A stretch of DNA of 64,000 bases, taken from Dyadobacter sp. LHD-138. GTDB taxonomy: Bacteria; Bacteroidota; Bacteroidia; Cytophagales; Spirosomataceae. The position numbers and the translations under genes are program-made. This document shows, one piece after another, positions 17,276-26,613 of this stretch. The notes under the pieces were generated by a model. The model did not search any database. It worked only from the letters and a program-made list of their open reading frames with translations, and was not told the origin of the DNA. The stretch spans positions 1 through 64,000 of the forward strand of contig NZ_JAVFVU010000027.1 of the NCBI RefSeq assembly GCF_030929615.1. Reading direction: 5' to 3'. Position 1 is the stretch's first letter, and every line of letters begins with the position of its first letter.

Positions 17276-18453
17276 TTGCCTGGAAAGGTCTTTCTGTGGC
17301 CAACCAGCTTCGGCTTTTGTACTTGCTGGTTATATGCTGCACAGCGGCCTGGTTACCCGTCTTTGCCGATGACCTGAAATCCAGGGGCTTTTCGGGAATA
17401 GAAATCGCCATGATCATCAACATTACCCCGGTTACAATGTTTGCCATTCAGCCGATCTATGGGTTTATAGCGGACCCCATTGGTTTTCGGAAATGTATGC
17501 TGGTCTCCACCTTGCTGGCGGCGGTTTCCTTCCTTGCTTACCTCAAATGGGACTCTTTTACCGGAATGGTGTTGATCACTATTTGCATGTCAGTTTTTTA
17601 CAACGGGATTCAGCCGACACTGGATAGCCTCACACTCGAGCTGACGGAAACCTCTGCCTCTTTCAATTATGGCTCGATCCGTGCCGCGGGAGCGGTCGGA
17701 TGGGCGGCAACGGGTATTGTCACGGGATACTTTATTGATCAGGTCGATACCCGCGTAATCTATTTTTTTTCGGCAGGAAGTTTGGCGGTTGCATTCCTGG
17801 TCTCACTATGGTTACCCCGTTCTATAAGCCGCGCTCCGAAGCGCAATCCTTCGATCTTTAAAAGTATCAGAAATTTGTCGGATAAGAAATTGCTTTTCTT
17901 TTTGTTGATCGTTGTTGCTGTATCGGCCTGTGTCACCACTATCTGGAATTTTTACTCTATTTATATGAAAGAGAACGGGGCGTCAGCTTCGCTGGTAGGC
18001 GTAGGCTTGTCGTTACAAGGGCTGTTTGAAATACCATTTTTCTTTTACTCCGTCAGGATTCTCAAAAGGCTGGGTATGAAATGGACACTTTTGGTCTGCA
18101 TTGGCGCCTCGGCTTTGCGAATGCTGTTGTACAGTATTGTGGACGTTCTCGAATGGGCCATTGGAATTGATGTCCTTCATGGTCTCTCCTGGTCGCTGTT
18201 CTGGGTGGTTTGTGTTGAATACACGAATCTGCTCGTGAGAGCTGAGTTACGGGCGACGGGCCAGTCGTTGCTGTATGCTGCTTACTTTGGTATCGGGGCG
18301 GTTTTGGGTAATTTCTGGACTGGTTATCTGTATGAGGCCCATTTGCGTATTTCTTCCATCTTTTTCATCAATGCCATTGTGGTTGCCGTGGTTTGCGTAT
18401 TTGCTGCGATTTTTATCAGAGAGTCATCCGCTGATTTGGAACCGGCCCATTAA
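17272..18453 (+). CDS. MFS transporter (nucleoside/sugar:H+ symporter-like)
   Basis: A 393-residue protein with about 12 membrane helices. It starts inside the stop of the NagB-like gene (ATGA overlap). Typical features are the early VIYG/FIADPIGFRKCMLVST loop between helices 2 and 3 and the FNYGSIRAAGAVGWAATGIV helix shared with the MFS_1-like/NupG group. Substrate is probably the sugar or amino sugar catabolised by the neighbouring enzymes. The gene ends 38 bases inside the convergent frameshifted AraC regulator. Confidence 0.88.
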   Translation: MIAWKGLSVANQLRLLYLLVICCTAAWLPVFADDLKSRGFSGIEIAMIINITPVTMFAIQPIYGFIADPIGFRKCMLVSTLLAAVSFLAYLKWDSFTGMVLITICMSVFYNGIQPTLDSLTLELTETSASFNYGSIRAAGAVGWAATGIVTGYFIDQVDTRVIYFFSAGSLAVAFLVSLWLPRSISRAPKRNPSIFKSIRNLSDKKLLFFLLIVVAVSACVTTIWNFYSIYMKENGASASLVGVGLSLQGLFEIPFFFYSVRILKRLGMKWTLLVCIGASALRMLLYSIVDVLEWAIGIDVLHGLSWSLFWVVCVEYTNLLVRAELRATGQSLLYAAYFGIGAVLGNFWTGYLYEAHLRISSIFFINAIVVAVVCVFAAIFIRESSADLEPAH

Positions 18454-19320
18454 AGCCTAACCAGGTTTTGTTTCTAAAATTAAGAGGTGTGGTTCCCACG
18501 ATTTTTTGAAATTGCTGGTAGAAATTGGTGATATTCTTGTAACCGCATTCCAGGCTGATCTTATCGACGTTATATTGCGTTTCTAGGAGCTCTTCTGAGC
18601 ATGCTCGATTCGGATCTCGTTCAGAAACTGAATGACCGTCTTGTGAGCCCGCTCTTTGAAATATCTGCAAAATGCCGTGAGGGACATATTGGCAATATCT
18701 GCAACTTCCTCCAGCCGCACTTCATTTTTATAATTCATGATCAGGTAATCCAGCACGCTGTCCAGCTTAGTCATATCGTGGTGGTCAACCTTTTGGCGGT
18801 AGTGAGCGGAACACAAATAGCGGTAGTCACCGGTTTCGGCAAGTTCTTTGAGAATATTCAAAAATGAAACGAGCTGGTCGGGGCCAGACTGCTGATAAGC
18901 TTTCAGTATCATTTCTCCGACCCGTTTGGTAGTCTCATGACTAAATTGGATCCCGCGTTGCGCGCGTATAAACAGTTCCCGCACAGGTCGCATTTCTTCA
19001 TACAACAATACGTGTTCCAACCCGGTCTCCTTGACGACAATATACATGGCCCCGGCAAGCTGCGTATTATTTTGACCAAAATGACTTTCACCGCTCTTCC
19101 AGACATGGGCCAGGTTGGCACCTACCATCACCAGTTCGCTCGCCTGAAATGTCTCAATGCTGTCGCCGACAAAGCGTGTCCCCGAGCCGCTGGTAAGTAG
19201 CATGATCTCGATTTCAGGATGGAAATGCCAGGGGACGATAAAATAGGGGCGGGACACCTTGACAATATCAAAGGCCTTGCTCTGTGGAAAATGAATCTTA
19301 ATAAACCAGGGATTCTTCAT
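18416..19320 (-). pseudogene. AraC-family regulator with frameshift in the DNA-binding domain
   Basis: Frame one (19320 to about 18600) gives a cupin sensor domain (VPWHFHPEIEIMLLTSGSGT) and the first HTH (VADIANMSLTAFCRYFKERA, then FLNEIRIEHA). A shift near 18600 moves the rest into another frame: CSEELLETQYNVDKISLECG, YKNITNFYQQFQKIVGTTPL, NFRNK, the second HTH and AraC signature. The product in one frame stops at HAQKSS and lacks the second HTH, so it should not bind DNA normally. It lies between the MFS gene and the SusC remnant and was probably the SusCD regulator. Confidence 0.85.
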
Positions 19321-19521
19321 AATTGAAAACGGGGTTGATAAGCAGCTTCTAAATACTTCACCATATTAAAAACAAAATCTGTATAACGGATTTTTTACTC
19401 CGAATAAAGATAAAATAAAGAAATAACTGGATAATAATAAGACAACGCAGGATGGTAATAGCGAATTTTGACCTCACAATTGAATGCCGTTTCAACGTGC
19501 TTACAAACCATTCGAGTGAAT

Positions 19522-19780
19522 ATGATAAAAAGATACCGATTCAGGTTTATGTTTCTTTTATTGCTGATGCCCGTCTTTACATTTGCTCAACAGCGAATGG
19601 TGACTGGTACTGTAGTGGATTCCCAGAATAACCAGCCCTTGCCGGGGGGCAATGTGATCACCAAGGGTACGACCAATGGCACTTCCACTGACAATGGAGG
19701 GCATTTTAGCATCCAGACTGACGCGAATACGATATTGGTGTTCTCTTATGTTGGCTACGGAAGCAAGGAAGTACTGCCGG
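19522..19780 (+). pseudogene. 5' fragment of a SusC/RagA TonB-dependent receptor
   Basis: It begins with a signal peptide (FRFMFLLLLMPVFTFAQQ) and the N-terminal CarboxypepD-like beta-sandwich (GTVVDSQNNQPLPGGNVITK, FSIQTDANTILVFSYVGYGS) of SusC proteins. The frame breaks at an IS982-type transposase at about 19780. The plug domain and roughly 600 residues are missing before the receptor resumes at about 20573, so it is not a simple insertion. Confidence 0.85.
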
Positions 19781-19781
19781 C

Positions 19782-20572
19782 AAACTACAATTATGATCCT
19801 CTTCCATACTGGCGGATTTCGCGATATAAAGCATTTTTATCTCTATTATGTAAAAAAGCATTTGAAAAGTGAATTTCCCAACACTGTATCCTACAATCGT
19901 TTTACAGAATTGATGCAATCTGCTGTTTTACCGATGACGATATTTCGGAAGTCCTGTTGCTTGGGTAAATGTACCGGGATATCATATATTGACTCGACGC
20001 CAATCAGGGTATGTAAGAATAAACGAATTAAACGTAACAAAGTTTTCAAGGATATTGCCACGGTAGGTAAGTCAACCATAGGCTGGTTCTATGGCTTTAA
20101 GCTTCATCTAATTATAAATGATAAGGGCGAGATTCTAAATTTTATAATTACCCAAGCCAATATTGATGATCGACAACCGCTTAAAAATGAGAAATTTATA
20201 AAATCTGTGAGAGGTAAGTTGTATGGTGACAAAGGCTATGTATCCCAACAGTTATCTCAAATTCTTTTTGTTGATGGAATACATTTAATCACCGGTATCA
20301 GAAACAAAATGAAAACCGGGTCGCCGGGCGATTGCCTGATGGAACTCAGAGATAAAATACTACTTCGTAAGCGATCGGTGATTGAAACCATTAACGATGA
20401 ACTAAAGAATATGTGCCAAGTTGAACATTCTAGACACAGATCCTTTGGGAATTTTATAACCAATTTAATATCTGGTCTGATTGCTTATTGTTTCTTTCCC
20501 AAAAAGCCAGCCATCAAATTTGACACAGTTCTAACAAACCAAATTACAATATTCTAAAATCGAACTCAGGTT
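19782..20572 (+). mobile_element. IS982-family insertion sequence, 5'-truncated
   Basis: The transposase frame from about 19782 reads MILFHTGGFRDIKHFYLYYV, then YIDSTPIRVCKNKRIKRNKV, KLHLIINDKGEILNFIITQA, LYGDKGYVSQQL and RSVIETINDELKNMCQVEHS; these are the DDE regions of IS982 transposases. The first ~60 residues and the left terminal repeat are gone. The right end is probably CGAACTCAGGTT at 20561-20572, 6 bases after the stop codon. It sits inside the SusC gene together with a deletion of the receptor's middle. It cannot move by itself. Confidence 0.85.
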
Positions 20573-21624
20573 ACTATGATCCGGTTCTCAAAAATTACCT
20601 GCCGGGCGTAGATGTAATACAGAACAGCAATCCAGATCTGAAATGGGAGGTGCTTTCACAGGTAAACCTAGGGCTTGATTTTGAATTATTTAACGGGAAA
20701 CTGTCCGGTACTTTGGAAGTGTATGACAAGCGTACCAATGATATGCTTTATAATTATTCAGTGGCGCAGAACGGCGTTGATATTTTTGTAGGGAACATAC
20801 TTAAAAACGTAGGTCAGATGTCCAACAAAGGCGTCGAGCTTTCGTTTGGTGGGACCCTTGTGGAGCAGAACAATTTCAGATGGAGATCCAATTTGGTTGG
20901 CTCCGTTTATAAAAATAAGATTGTGCGCCTGAATGATCGGAATTTTGACTCGGGACAGATTCTGTACAACAATTTTGATGGTCGCGGACTTATAACGGCC
21001 TCGGAGCTGCGTGAAAGTCGCCCGCTGGGTGAATTTTATGTACCCAAATTTGCTGGATTTGATCAGGACGGAAGTATCACTTTCGAGTCAGAAGACGGTG
21101 GGTTAACAGCGGATTACAGCAAAGCGAAAAAGTTTGAATCCGGTTTAGGTATTCCGAAAGCAACCGTTTCCTGGACAAACAACCTGGCCTATAAAAATTT
21201 TGACCTTTCTTTCCAGCTTCGTGGAGTATTCGGAAATAAGATCCTGAATAACTTGCGGTCAAACCTGACCTTGTCAGGTAGCGTGGTAGAAAATAATATG
21301 ATCCGGGATATCAACGACTTTCCTGCCAATTACAGTACCCCTGCATTATCGGATTACTGGTTGGAAAGCGGTGCATTCGTAAGGCTGGACAACTGGCAGG
21401 TGGGCTACAACATTCCGGGTAGGGGAATACTACGTAATGCCCGGGTTTATGTTGGCGGAAACAACCTGTTTGTGCTCACCAAATATACCGGAATAGACCC
21501 AGAATTGGCCGTAAATGGAAACATAGCGGTCAATCAGCAGCAACCTGCCAGCATTGGCGTAGATTCTGGCTATATCTATCCGAAAACCAGATCGTTCCAA
21601 CTGGGGATAAATCTTTCATTCTGA
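20573..21624 (+). pseudogene. 3' fragment of the SusC/RagA receptor
   Basis: The frame YYDPVLKNYLPGVDVIQNSN, PDLKWEVLSQVNLGLDFELF, and so on to RSFQLGINLSF is the last third of a SusC barrel, including the typical NPDLKWE motif and an aromatic C-terminal residue (F). It lies between the IS982 end and the SusD gene, 38 bases from the SusD start. With the 5' fragment at 19522 it once formed one receptor. Confidence 0.88.
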
Positions 21625-21662
21625 TCAAAATGGCATTGAAGCAAATCAATAATATGAGTAAC

Positions 21663-23117
21663 ATGAAAAAATCAGGTATCGGATCAATAGCTGTCTTGAC
21701 CGCATTGATTTTCATCATGAGTTGTACCAAGCTGGATGAACAGGTAAAAGACCAGGTCGAAAGGGATAAATTCGGACTATCCCAGGGACAGCTAAACACG
21801 CTGATAGGTCCTTTGTACGGCGGTCTGGGCGACTACTGGAACCGGTTCGAGCTGCTGAACTGCGTTACCGATGAAGAATTAGCGCCTACACGTGGCGGCG
21901 ACTGGGGGGAACCGGAGTGGAGGTTTATGGAGGAGCATACCTGGCCGACCAATTTTTACGCGTTCGATAATCTTTGGAGCTGGATCTATTCTAACATAGC
22001 CAAGATCAATGAGAAAATCACCAACCCAGGGTTCGCATCTCCCGAAGTCCAAGCCGAATTGCGTACGCTTCGGGCATTCTATCACTATCTGGCTATGGAT
22101 AATTTCGGCGATGTGATCATCGCCACCACGATCGGGTCGGACAAGTCGGGACAGCAGACAAGGAAAGAGGTTTATGATTTTGTAGAAAGAGAATTGTTGG
22201 AGTCCTTGCCTAACCTCTCAACAGTTGTCCGGTCCAAATATGGTAGAATGTCGAAGTATGTGGCTCATATGATCCTGGCCAAACTGTACTTGAATGCGCA
22301 GGTGTATACCGGGCAGCCCCAATGGGAGAAAACCATCGAGCAATGTAATGCGATCATCGAGTCGCAGAAGTTTACCATATCTTCGGATTTTTTGTCAACT
22401 TTCAGTGTGAACAATGAGGATTCGCCGGAAATTATCCTGTCGACGCCTTATGACAAATCTAAACGCACGGGTTTCTATGCCCAGATCGCCGGACTGCATT
22501 ATCTGCACCAGTTTACCTACGACCTAGGTTCAGCACCCTGGAATGGCTATTGTACCACTGCAGAATTTTATGACAGCTTTGAGGCGGCAGATCAAAGACG
22601 TGCAATGTGGCTGACCGGGCAGATTTGTAGTTCGAGTGGTGAAGCATTGAAAGATGATGGTGTTCCTGCTATTTTGACGAAAGAAATACCGGCATTTAAA
22701 ATGGATGCAGGGCCAAAAGCAAAGCTTGCCGGGTACCGCTCTGTTAAATACCAGGTAGAAAAAGGTGCGACCTTTGATATGAGCAACGATTTCGTGATTT
22801 ATAGAATCTCGGATGTCTACCTGATGCGTGGAGAAGCGAATTTCAGACTAGGCAAAACGGTAGCAGCCCTCGCCGATATCAACGCGGTCCAGACCAGACG
22901 TGGGGTGGCTGCACTCACTACCGAGGCTAGCATTCTTGCCGAAAGAGGCCGAGAAATGGCCTGGGAGCTGCATCGGAGACAAGACCTGGTTCGATTTGAT
23001 AAATTCACTGCCGCATGGACATTCAAACCAGTAAGTCAGAAGCACCGTGAACTTTATCCGATTCCGATGAATCAGATTGCTCTGAACCCGCTGTTGAAAC
23101 AAAACTCGGGATATTAG
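21663..23117 (+). CDS. SusD/RagB-family nutrient-binding lipoprotein
   Basis: About 484 residues. The start at 21663 gives a short lipoprotein signal (KKSGIGSIAVLTALIFIMSC) with the lipobox Cys near residue 21; a longer frame begins at 21630. SusD features are the TPR-like helical bundle (LRTLRAFYHYLAMDNFGDVI), KYVAHMILAKLYLNAQVYTG, and the C-terminal REMAWELHRRQDLVRFDKFT and ELYPIPMNQIALNP, characteristic of RagB/SusD. It caps a SusC barrel and binds glycans at the cell surface. Its SusC partner is destroyed, so it is probably an orphan on its way out, although intact. Confidence 0.92.
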   Translation: MKKSGIGSIAVLTALIFIMSCTKLDEQVKDQVERDKFGLSQGQLNTLIGPLYGGLGDYWNRFELLNCVTDEELAPTRGGDWGEPEWRFMEEHTWPTNFYAFDNLWSWIYSNIAKINEKITNPGFASPEVQAELRTLRAFYHYLAMDNFGDVIIATTIGSDKSGQQTRKEVYDFVERELLESLPNLSTVVRSKYGRMSKYVAHMILAKLYLNAQVYTGQPQWEKTIEQCNAIIESQKFTISSDFLSTFSVNNEDSPEIILSTPYDKSKRTGFYAQIAGLHYLHQFTYDLGSAPWNGYCTTAEFYDSFEAADQRRAMWLTGQICSSSGEALKDDGVPAILTKEIPAFKMDAGPKAKLAGYRSVKYQVEKGATFDMSNDFVIYRISDVYLMRGEANFRLGKTVAALADINAVQTRRGVAALTTEASILAERGREMAWELHRRQDLVRFDKFTAAWTFKPVSQKHRELYPIPMNQIALNPLLKQNSGY

Positions 23118-23323
23118 TTGGATATTTCGGAGAATTTGGCTCTTCAAGTTTCACCAAAATTGACGAAGAACCCAATAGCTCCGAATTTTCCAAAATAAGC
23201 AACTGGTAACGTATTAAATATATCAGATGGGTTGGACGATAAGCCATGAATAGTTGTTGTGAAGGTAAAAATTAGAGATCGTATAACGCATGTGCTCACT
23301 ACATGGCAGGGCTAAAATAGAAA

Positions 23324-23533
23324 AACTGCCCAGGTCAATCCGGTATTTTGAATGCCGACTGGAATGGTTGAACTTCTAAATTTTTACCTCCTAATGGCAC
23401 TGTTGGGATGGAAAACACTACTTTAAAACTTTATTTCGATGTCATGCAACGTGCGGGTGATTATATTCCGTCTGATTATAGAATAGGTGCGAACCAAAGC
23501 CTATTTGTTTTTTACCATGAAGGTATTTACTGA
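23324..23533 (+). pseudogene. Unidentified coding remnant with in-frame TGA
   Basis: A 70-codon plus-strand frame, interrupted once by TGA at 23369-23371, reads NCPGQSGILNADWNG, then TSKFLPPNGTVGMENTTLKL and YFDVMQRAGDYIPSDYRIGA. It ends inside the first codons of the next gene. It looks like real protein but I do not recognise it. The region 23118-23323 before it has no features apart from weak inverted repeats after the SusD stop. Confidence 0.3.
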
Positions 23534-24506
23534 ATTTTTTCTGATCCTGGCATTGGGTTGTTCTTTGGGTTGTAACAATGTCAAAGATCTTCAACCCATT
23601 GATCCCGAGGTTGTACCACCAACAGCAGTGGAAGCATTGAAACGCCGTTATCCTTCGGCGGACGATATTTTAATGAAAACACTTGTTTTAAATAAGTTGT
23701 GGCATACCAGTTTTAAAAGCAATGCAAGCCAGTATGAAACACAGCTAAGTGCCACTGCGATCGTAGGTCCTGTAATCAGGAAGGCTGATGGTGATTTCTC
23801 ATTTTACAAAAGCCTCACGGATCAGCTATCAATCAAAGGAGGTGAATTTTCAGATCTTAGGATTGTTGAAGGTACAACCAAAAATATCGGCCCAATTATC
23901 TATTATGATGCGTTGATGAATTACAGATTAAATGGGAAGTCGTATCAGTTACACTATTCATCGGTTGGCGAGTCTGATCAGATAAGACTTATATCCAATT
24001 TCTCCACGTACTATGTATTACAGCCAGAAGATATTCCCCAGCAGATCGTGAAATTCTTTTCCGATAATTCCTTATCTCTGGTTGACAACGATATTTATGT
24101 ATTTGTCGATCCTGCGGGTTTGAAAACTTACCGTGCCTACCTGAAAGCATTATGGGCTCCTAACCCTGCCCATTATGCCATTTGCTTTGACAAGGACTTT
24201 AATCTGACATGGATCGGGCAGAATTCGGATGGGTCGGCGGTTGTTCCCACCGTCAACAGTGAGATAGGACGCGCGGAATTGCTGGCCAAATCGAGCAAGT
24301 ATATCATTGATTTTAAACCAATCGTTGGGGCATTTCAAACCTCTTTCAAGGGATTGCAAAGTGTGAGGTATTTATTTACAAAGACGAATTTTGAAACGGA
24401 CGGAGGTAGCTCCAAATCTATTGTTGAATCCTGGCAAATCCTGACAAACCCTGCATCAGAGCCGGTGTTGTCGGAAGAGTATATGGGTTATATTACCAGA
24501 AACTAA
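23517..24506 (+). CDS. Lipoprotein with PepSY-like (BLIP-fold) domains
   Basis: About 329 residues from the ATG at 23517. The N-terminus is a lipoprotein signal (KVFTEFFLILALGCSLGC). The mature part carries VEALKRRYPSADDILMKTLV and VLNKLWHTSFKSNASQYETQ, typical of the PepSY-like/DUF2874 beta-lactamase-inhibitor-like fold. It is paralogous to the minus-strand lipoprotein at 27956-28993 in length and order of motifs. It lies upstream of the ECF sigma factor on the same strand. The function is unknown; such domains often bind or inhibit extracellular proteins. Confidence 0.65.
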   Translation: MKVFTEFFLILALGCSLGCNNVKDLQPIDPEVVPPTAVEALKRRYPSADDILMKTLVLNKLWHTSFKSNASQYETQLSATAIVGPVIRKADGDFSFYKSLTDQLSIKGGEFSDLRIVEGTTKNIGPIIYYDALMNYRLNGKSYQLHYSSVGESDQIRLISNFSTYYVLQPEDIPQQIVKFFSDNSLSLVDNDIYVFVDPAGLKTYRAYLKALWAPNPAHYAICFDKDFNLTWIGQNSDGSAVVPTVNSEIGRAELLAKSSKYIIDFKPIVGAFQTSFKGLQSVRYLFTKTNFETDGGSSKSIVESWQILTNPASEPVLSEEYMGYITRN

Positions 24507-24560
24507 GCAGCGGCAGTAAATGAAGCATAGAATAGTAGAGACGCGTATCAGTCTGATTTA

Positions 24561-25145
24561 ATGAAGTTGTTCAGATCCAAATCTAAACTGGGATTATCTG
24601 AGCTTGTGCAGGCCTGTCAAAAGCAGGATTCACGGGCTCAGGTTTTATTTTATGATCGGTATAAAGCGAAATTGATGGGAGTCTGCATTCGATATGCCCG
24701 GACTGTTTCAGAGGCTGAGGATATTTTCCAGGAAGGTATGCTTAAAATTTTTCAGAAAATTACGGAACTTAAAAATCCTCAATCGGCTGACAGTTGGGTG
24801 AAAACCATCATGATACGCTATGCTGTTGATTATTACAATCAGGTGACAAGGAAAGAAAACTTACAAGGGCCATATGAAGACATTCCCCTGGAATTGGGCA
24901 CCAATGATCCTGAGGATTTACTTAATAAATTCGAAGTGACTGTGCTCTTGGAAACGATCAACGAGCTGCCTGATGGATATAGACTCGTAATCAACCTGTA
25001 TTTCGTGGATGGTTATACGCATGCAGAAATTGCCGGGATTCTTGGGATCGTTGAAGGCACTTCACGCTCACAGCTACTTAGGGGACGCAATCTTTTGTTA
25101 AAAAAATTGGAACAAAAAGGCATCAAACAATATGAAACCTTTTGA
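24561..25145 (+). CDS. ECF RNA polymerase sigma factor
   Basis: A 194-residue sigma-70 family protein. Region 2 is at about residues 20-85 (QVLFYDRYKAKLMGVCIRYA, SEAEDIFQEGMLKIFQKITE) and region 4 at about 130-180 (LETINELPDGYRLVINLYFV, DGYTHAEIAGILGIVEGTSR, SQLLRGRNLL). Its stop overlaps the next gene by 14 bases, so the membrane protein behind it is likely the cognate partner. It probably controls the surrounding secreted-protein genes. Confidence 0.92.
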   Translation: MKLFRSKSKLGLSELVQACQKQDSRAQVLFYDRYKAKLMGVCIRYARTVSEAEDIFQEGMLKIFQKITELKNPQSADSWVKTIMIRYAVDYYNQVTRKENLQGPYEDIPLELGTNDPEDLLNKFEVTVLLETINELPDGYRLVINLYFVDGYTHAEIAGILGIVEGTSRSQLLRGRNLLLKKLEQKGIKQYETF

Positions 25146-26514
25146 AGAGGAAATAAATGATGCGATACGCAGAAAGCTCCAAAGTTCCCTTACCGACTTT
25201 GAAAGAAAACCTGATGCGGACATGGATCACAAAATGTATCAAATGCTCAAAAAAGCACCTTACTGGAAACAGCCGTACATGCTATGGGGCTTGGTTGGTT
25301 TATTGCTTTTTGTCGGAGCTGGTGTATTCATTTACAAAGAGCAGTTACAATCCGATCAGCCGGTGGGTGTAGCTGCTAATGCCCGGCAGAGTGTTGCAAT
25401 GATTGACAGGAAGACGCTACCTGAGATACCTAATTTGGGCCAGCCGATTGTCGAGGCCTATCAAGGAATTCCGAATGGCAAAACTTTGGATAACAACAGC
25501 GTAACTGAAAAACAGAAGGCAGATCGGGCGGGTGCCAATGTGAGGCCTAACATAACCTTGTTGTCTGACACAGACAAACAGCAGGAAGCGGGTAGGAGCA
25601 GTGCGCATATAAAGGAGGTTAATTACCCAATAGATCAACAAACAATAAAACCGGGTAAGAATCTGTATGCCGGCCAGAAGTTGACGCCCGAAGCGCAAAC
25701 TGACAGCAAAGAAAATGAAGGCGATATTACAGGGAAGGGAGTCCGGAAGCGGAGCACAAGCAGTATTGAATTGCTTTCTCTTAGATCGACTCTTGCAAAT
25801 GGCAGCAAAATGAATTTGCCGGAAATTGGATATCCAAAGAGTGAAGATTTAGCTTCATTTGCTCGGGTAAAACCGGACAGTTTACATAGGAAATTGTACA
25901 TTGACTTATCGGCATTGAAAAAAATGACCTTTGTTTTTACTGTCACACCATTTCAAACTCTTCAACAGGTAAGTGTGTTGTCCAGGGAGGGCTACCGCAT
26001 TCAGAACGTTGAGCTTGCGGGCACTCTTTCGACTTTGGGATATAAATTTGGAGCTGGTTTGCAAAAGGGAGGTTTTCAGTTGTTGGTGAATTTTAGCAGG
26101 ATCAATACTCATCTAAACTATGCATATGCATCGGCCGAATTTAAGGTCGTCGAAAAACCATTGAATGATTTTGAAATAAAGCGTCTGGGCGTGGTTAAAT
26201 CGGAAAGCAAATCGAGTAATTTATTGGGTTTGGGAGCAAAAAAACAAATTGATTTTACCAGCCGCCAGCTTGGCTGGCTCTATACAACCGTCGGAGTGGA
26301 GTATTCCAGATTTCTTGGTCAGAATTCGGGAGGTCTACTTTTTCTTAATTTCTCTTCAGGAAAAAGTTTTCTGATTCATTCTTCGACGAACATGAGTGTA
26401 GGCCCTTATTTTGAATATAGCTTTGGCAGGATAAAGGCAGCAGACCAGCAGATTACAATAGGGCCATCCCAAGTGGGGCTGTCGATTCAGTTGAAATTGG
26501 GTCAGGATAAATAA
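25132..26514 (+). CDS. Single-pass membrane protein, putative anti-sigma partner
   Basis: A 460-residue protein. Residues 1-45 are a charged cytoplasmic helix region (EEEINDAIRRKLQSSLTDFE). One membrane helix follows at about 48-66 (PYMLWGLVGLLLFVGAGVFI). The periplasmic part is a low-complexity linker (110-230), then a C-terminal region of about 200 residues with alternating strands ending like a beta-barrel (VGLSIQLKLGQ). This layout, coupled to an ECF sigma gene by a 14-base overlap, suggests an anti-sigma or signal transducer; no zinc-binding ZAS motif is present. The role is inferred from context. Confidence 0.68.
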   Translation: MKPFEEEINDAIRRKLQSSLTDFERKPDADMDHKMYQMLKKAPYWKQPYMLWGLVGLLLFVGAGVFIYKEQLQSDQPVGVAANARQSVAMIDRKTLPEIPNLGQPIVEAYQGIPNGKTLDNNSVTEKQKADRAGANVRPNITLLSDTDKQQEAGRSSAHIKEVNYPIDQQTIKPGKNLYAGQKLTPEAQTDSKENEGDITGKGVRKRSTSSIELLSLRSTLANGSKMNLPEIGYPKSEDLASFARVKPDSLHRKLYIDLSALKKMTFVFTVTPFQTLQQVSVLSREGYRIQNVELAGTLSTLGYKFGAGLQKGGFQLLVNFSRINTHLNYAYASAEFKVVEKPLNDFEIKRLGVVKSESKSSNLLGLGAKKQIDFTSRQLGWLYTTVGVEYSRFLGQNSGGLLFLNFSSGKSFLIHSSTNMSVGPYFEYSFGRIKAADQQITIGPSQVGLSIQLKLGQDK

Positions 26515-26572
26515 GTGGACCATCCGTATTTGGTAAATAGGTAATCGTCGAGTCTTGCCTCTCGTTCCAACA

Positions 26573-26602
26573 GCCGGATCTGACTTGCATGTCAGATCCG
26601 GC
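26573..26602. terminator. Bidirectional terminator between convergent genes
   Basis: Perfect 12-bp inverted repeat GCCGGATCTGAC (26573-26584) and GTCAGATCCGGC (26591-26602), 6-base loop, midway between the sigma-partner gene and the convergent PQQ-propeller gene. Confidence 0.8.
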
Positions 26603-26613
26603 GATTAAAATTA

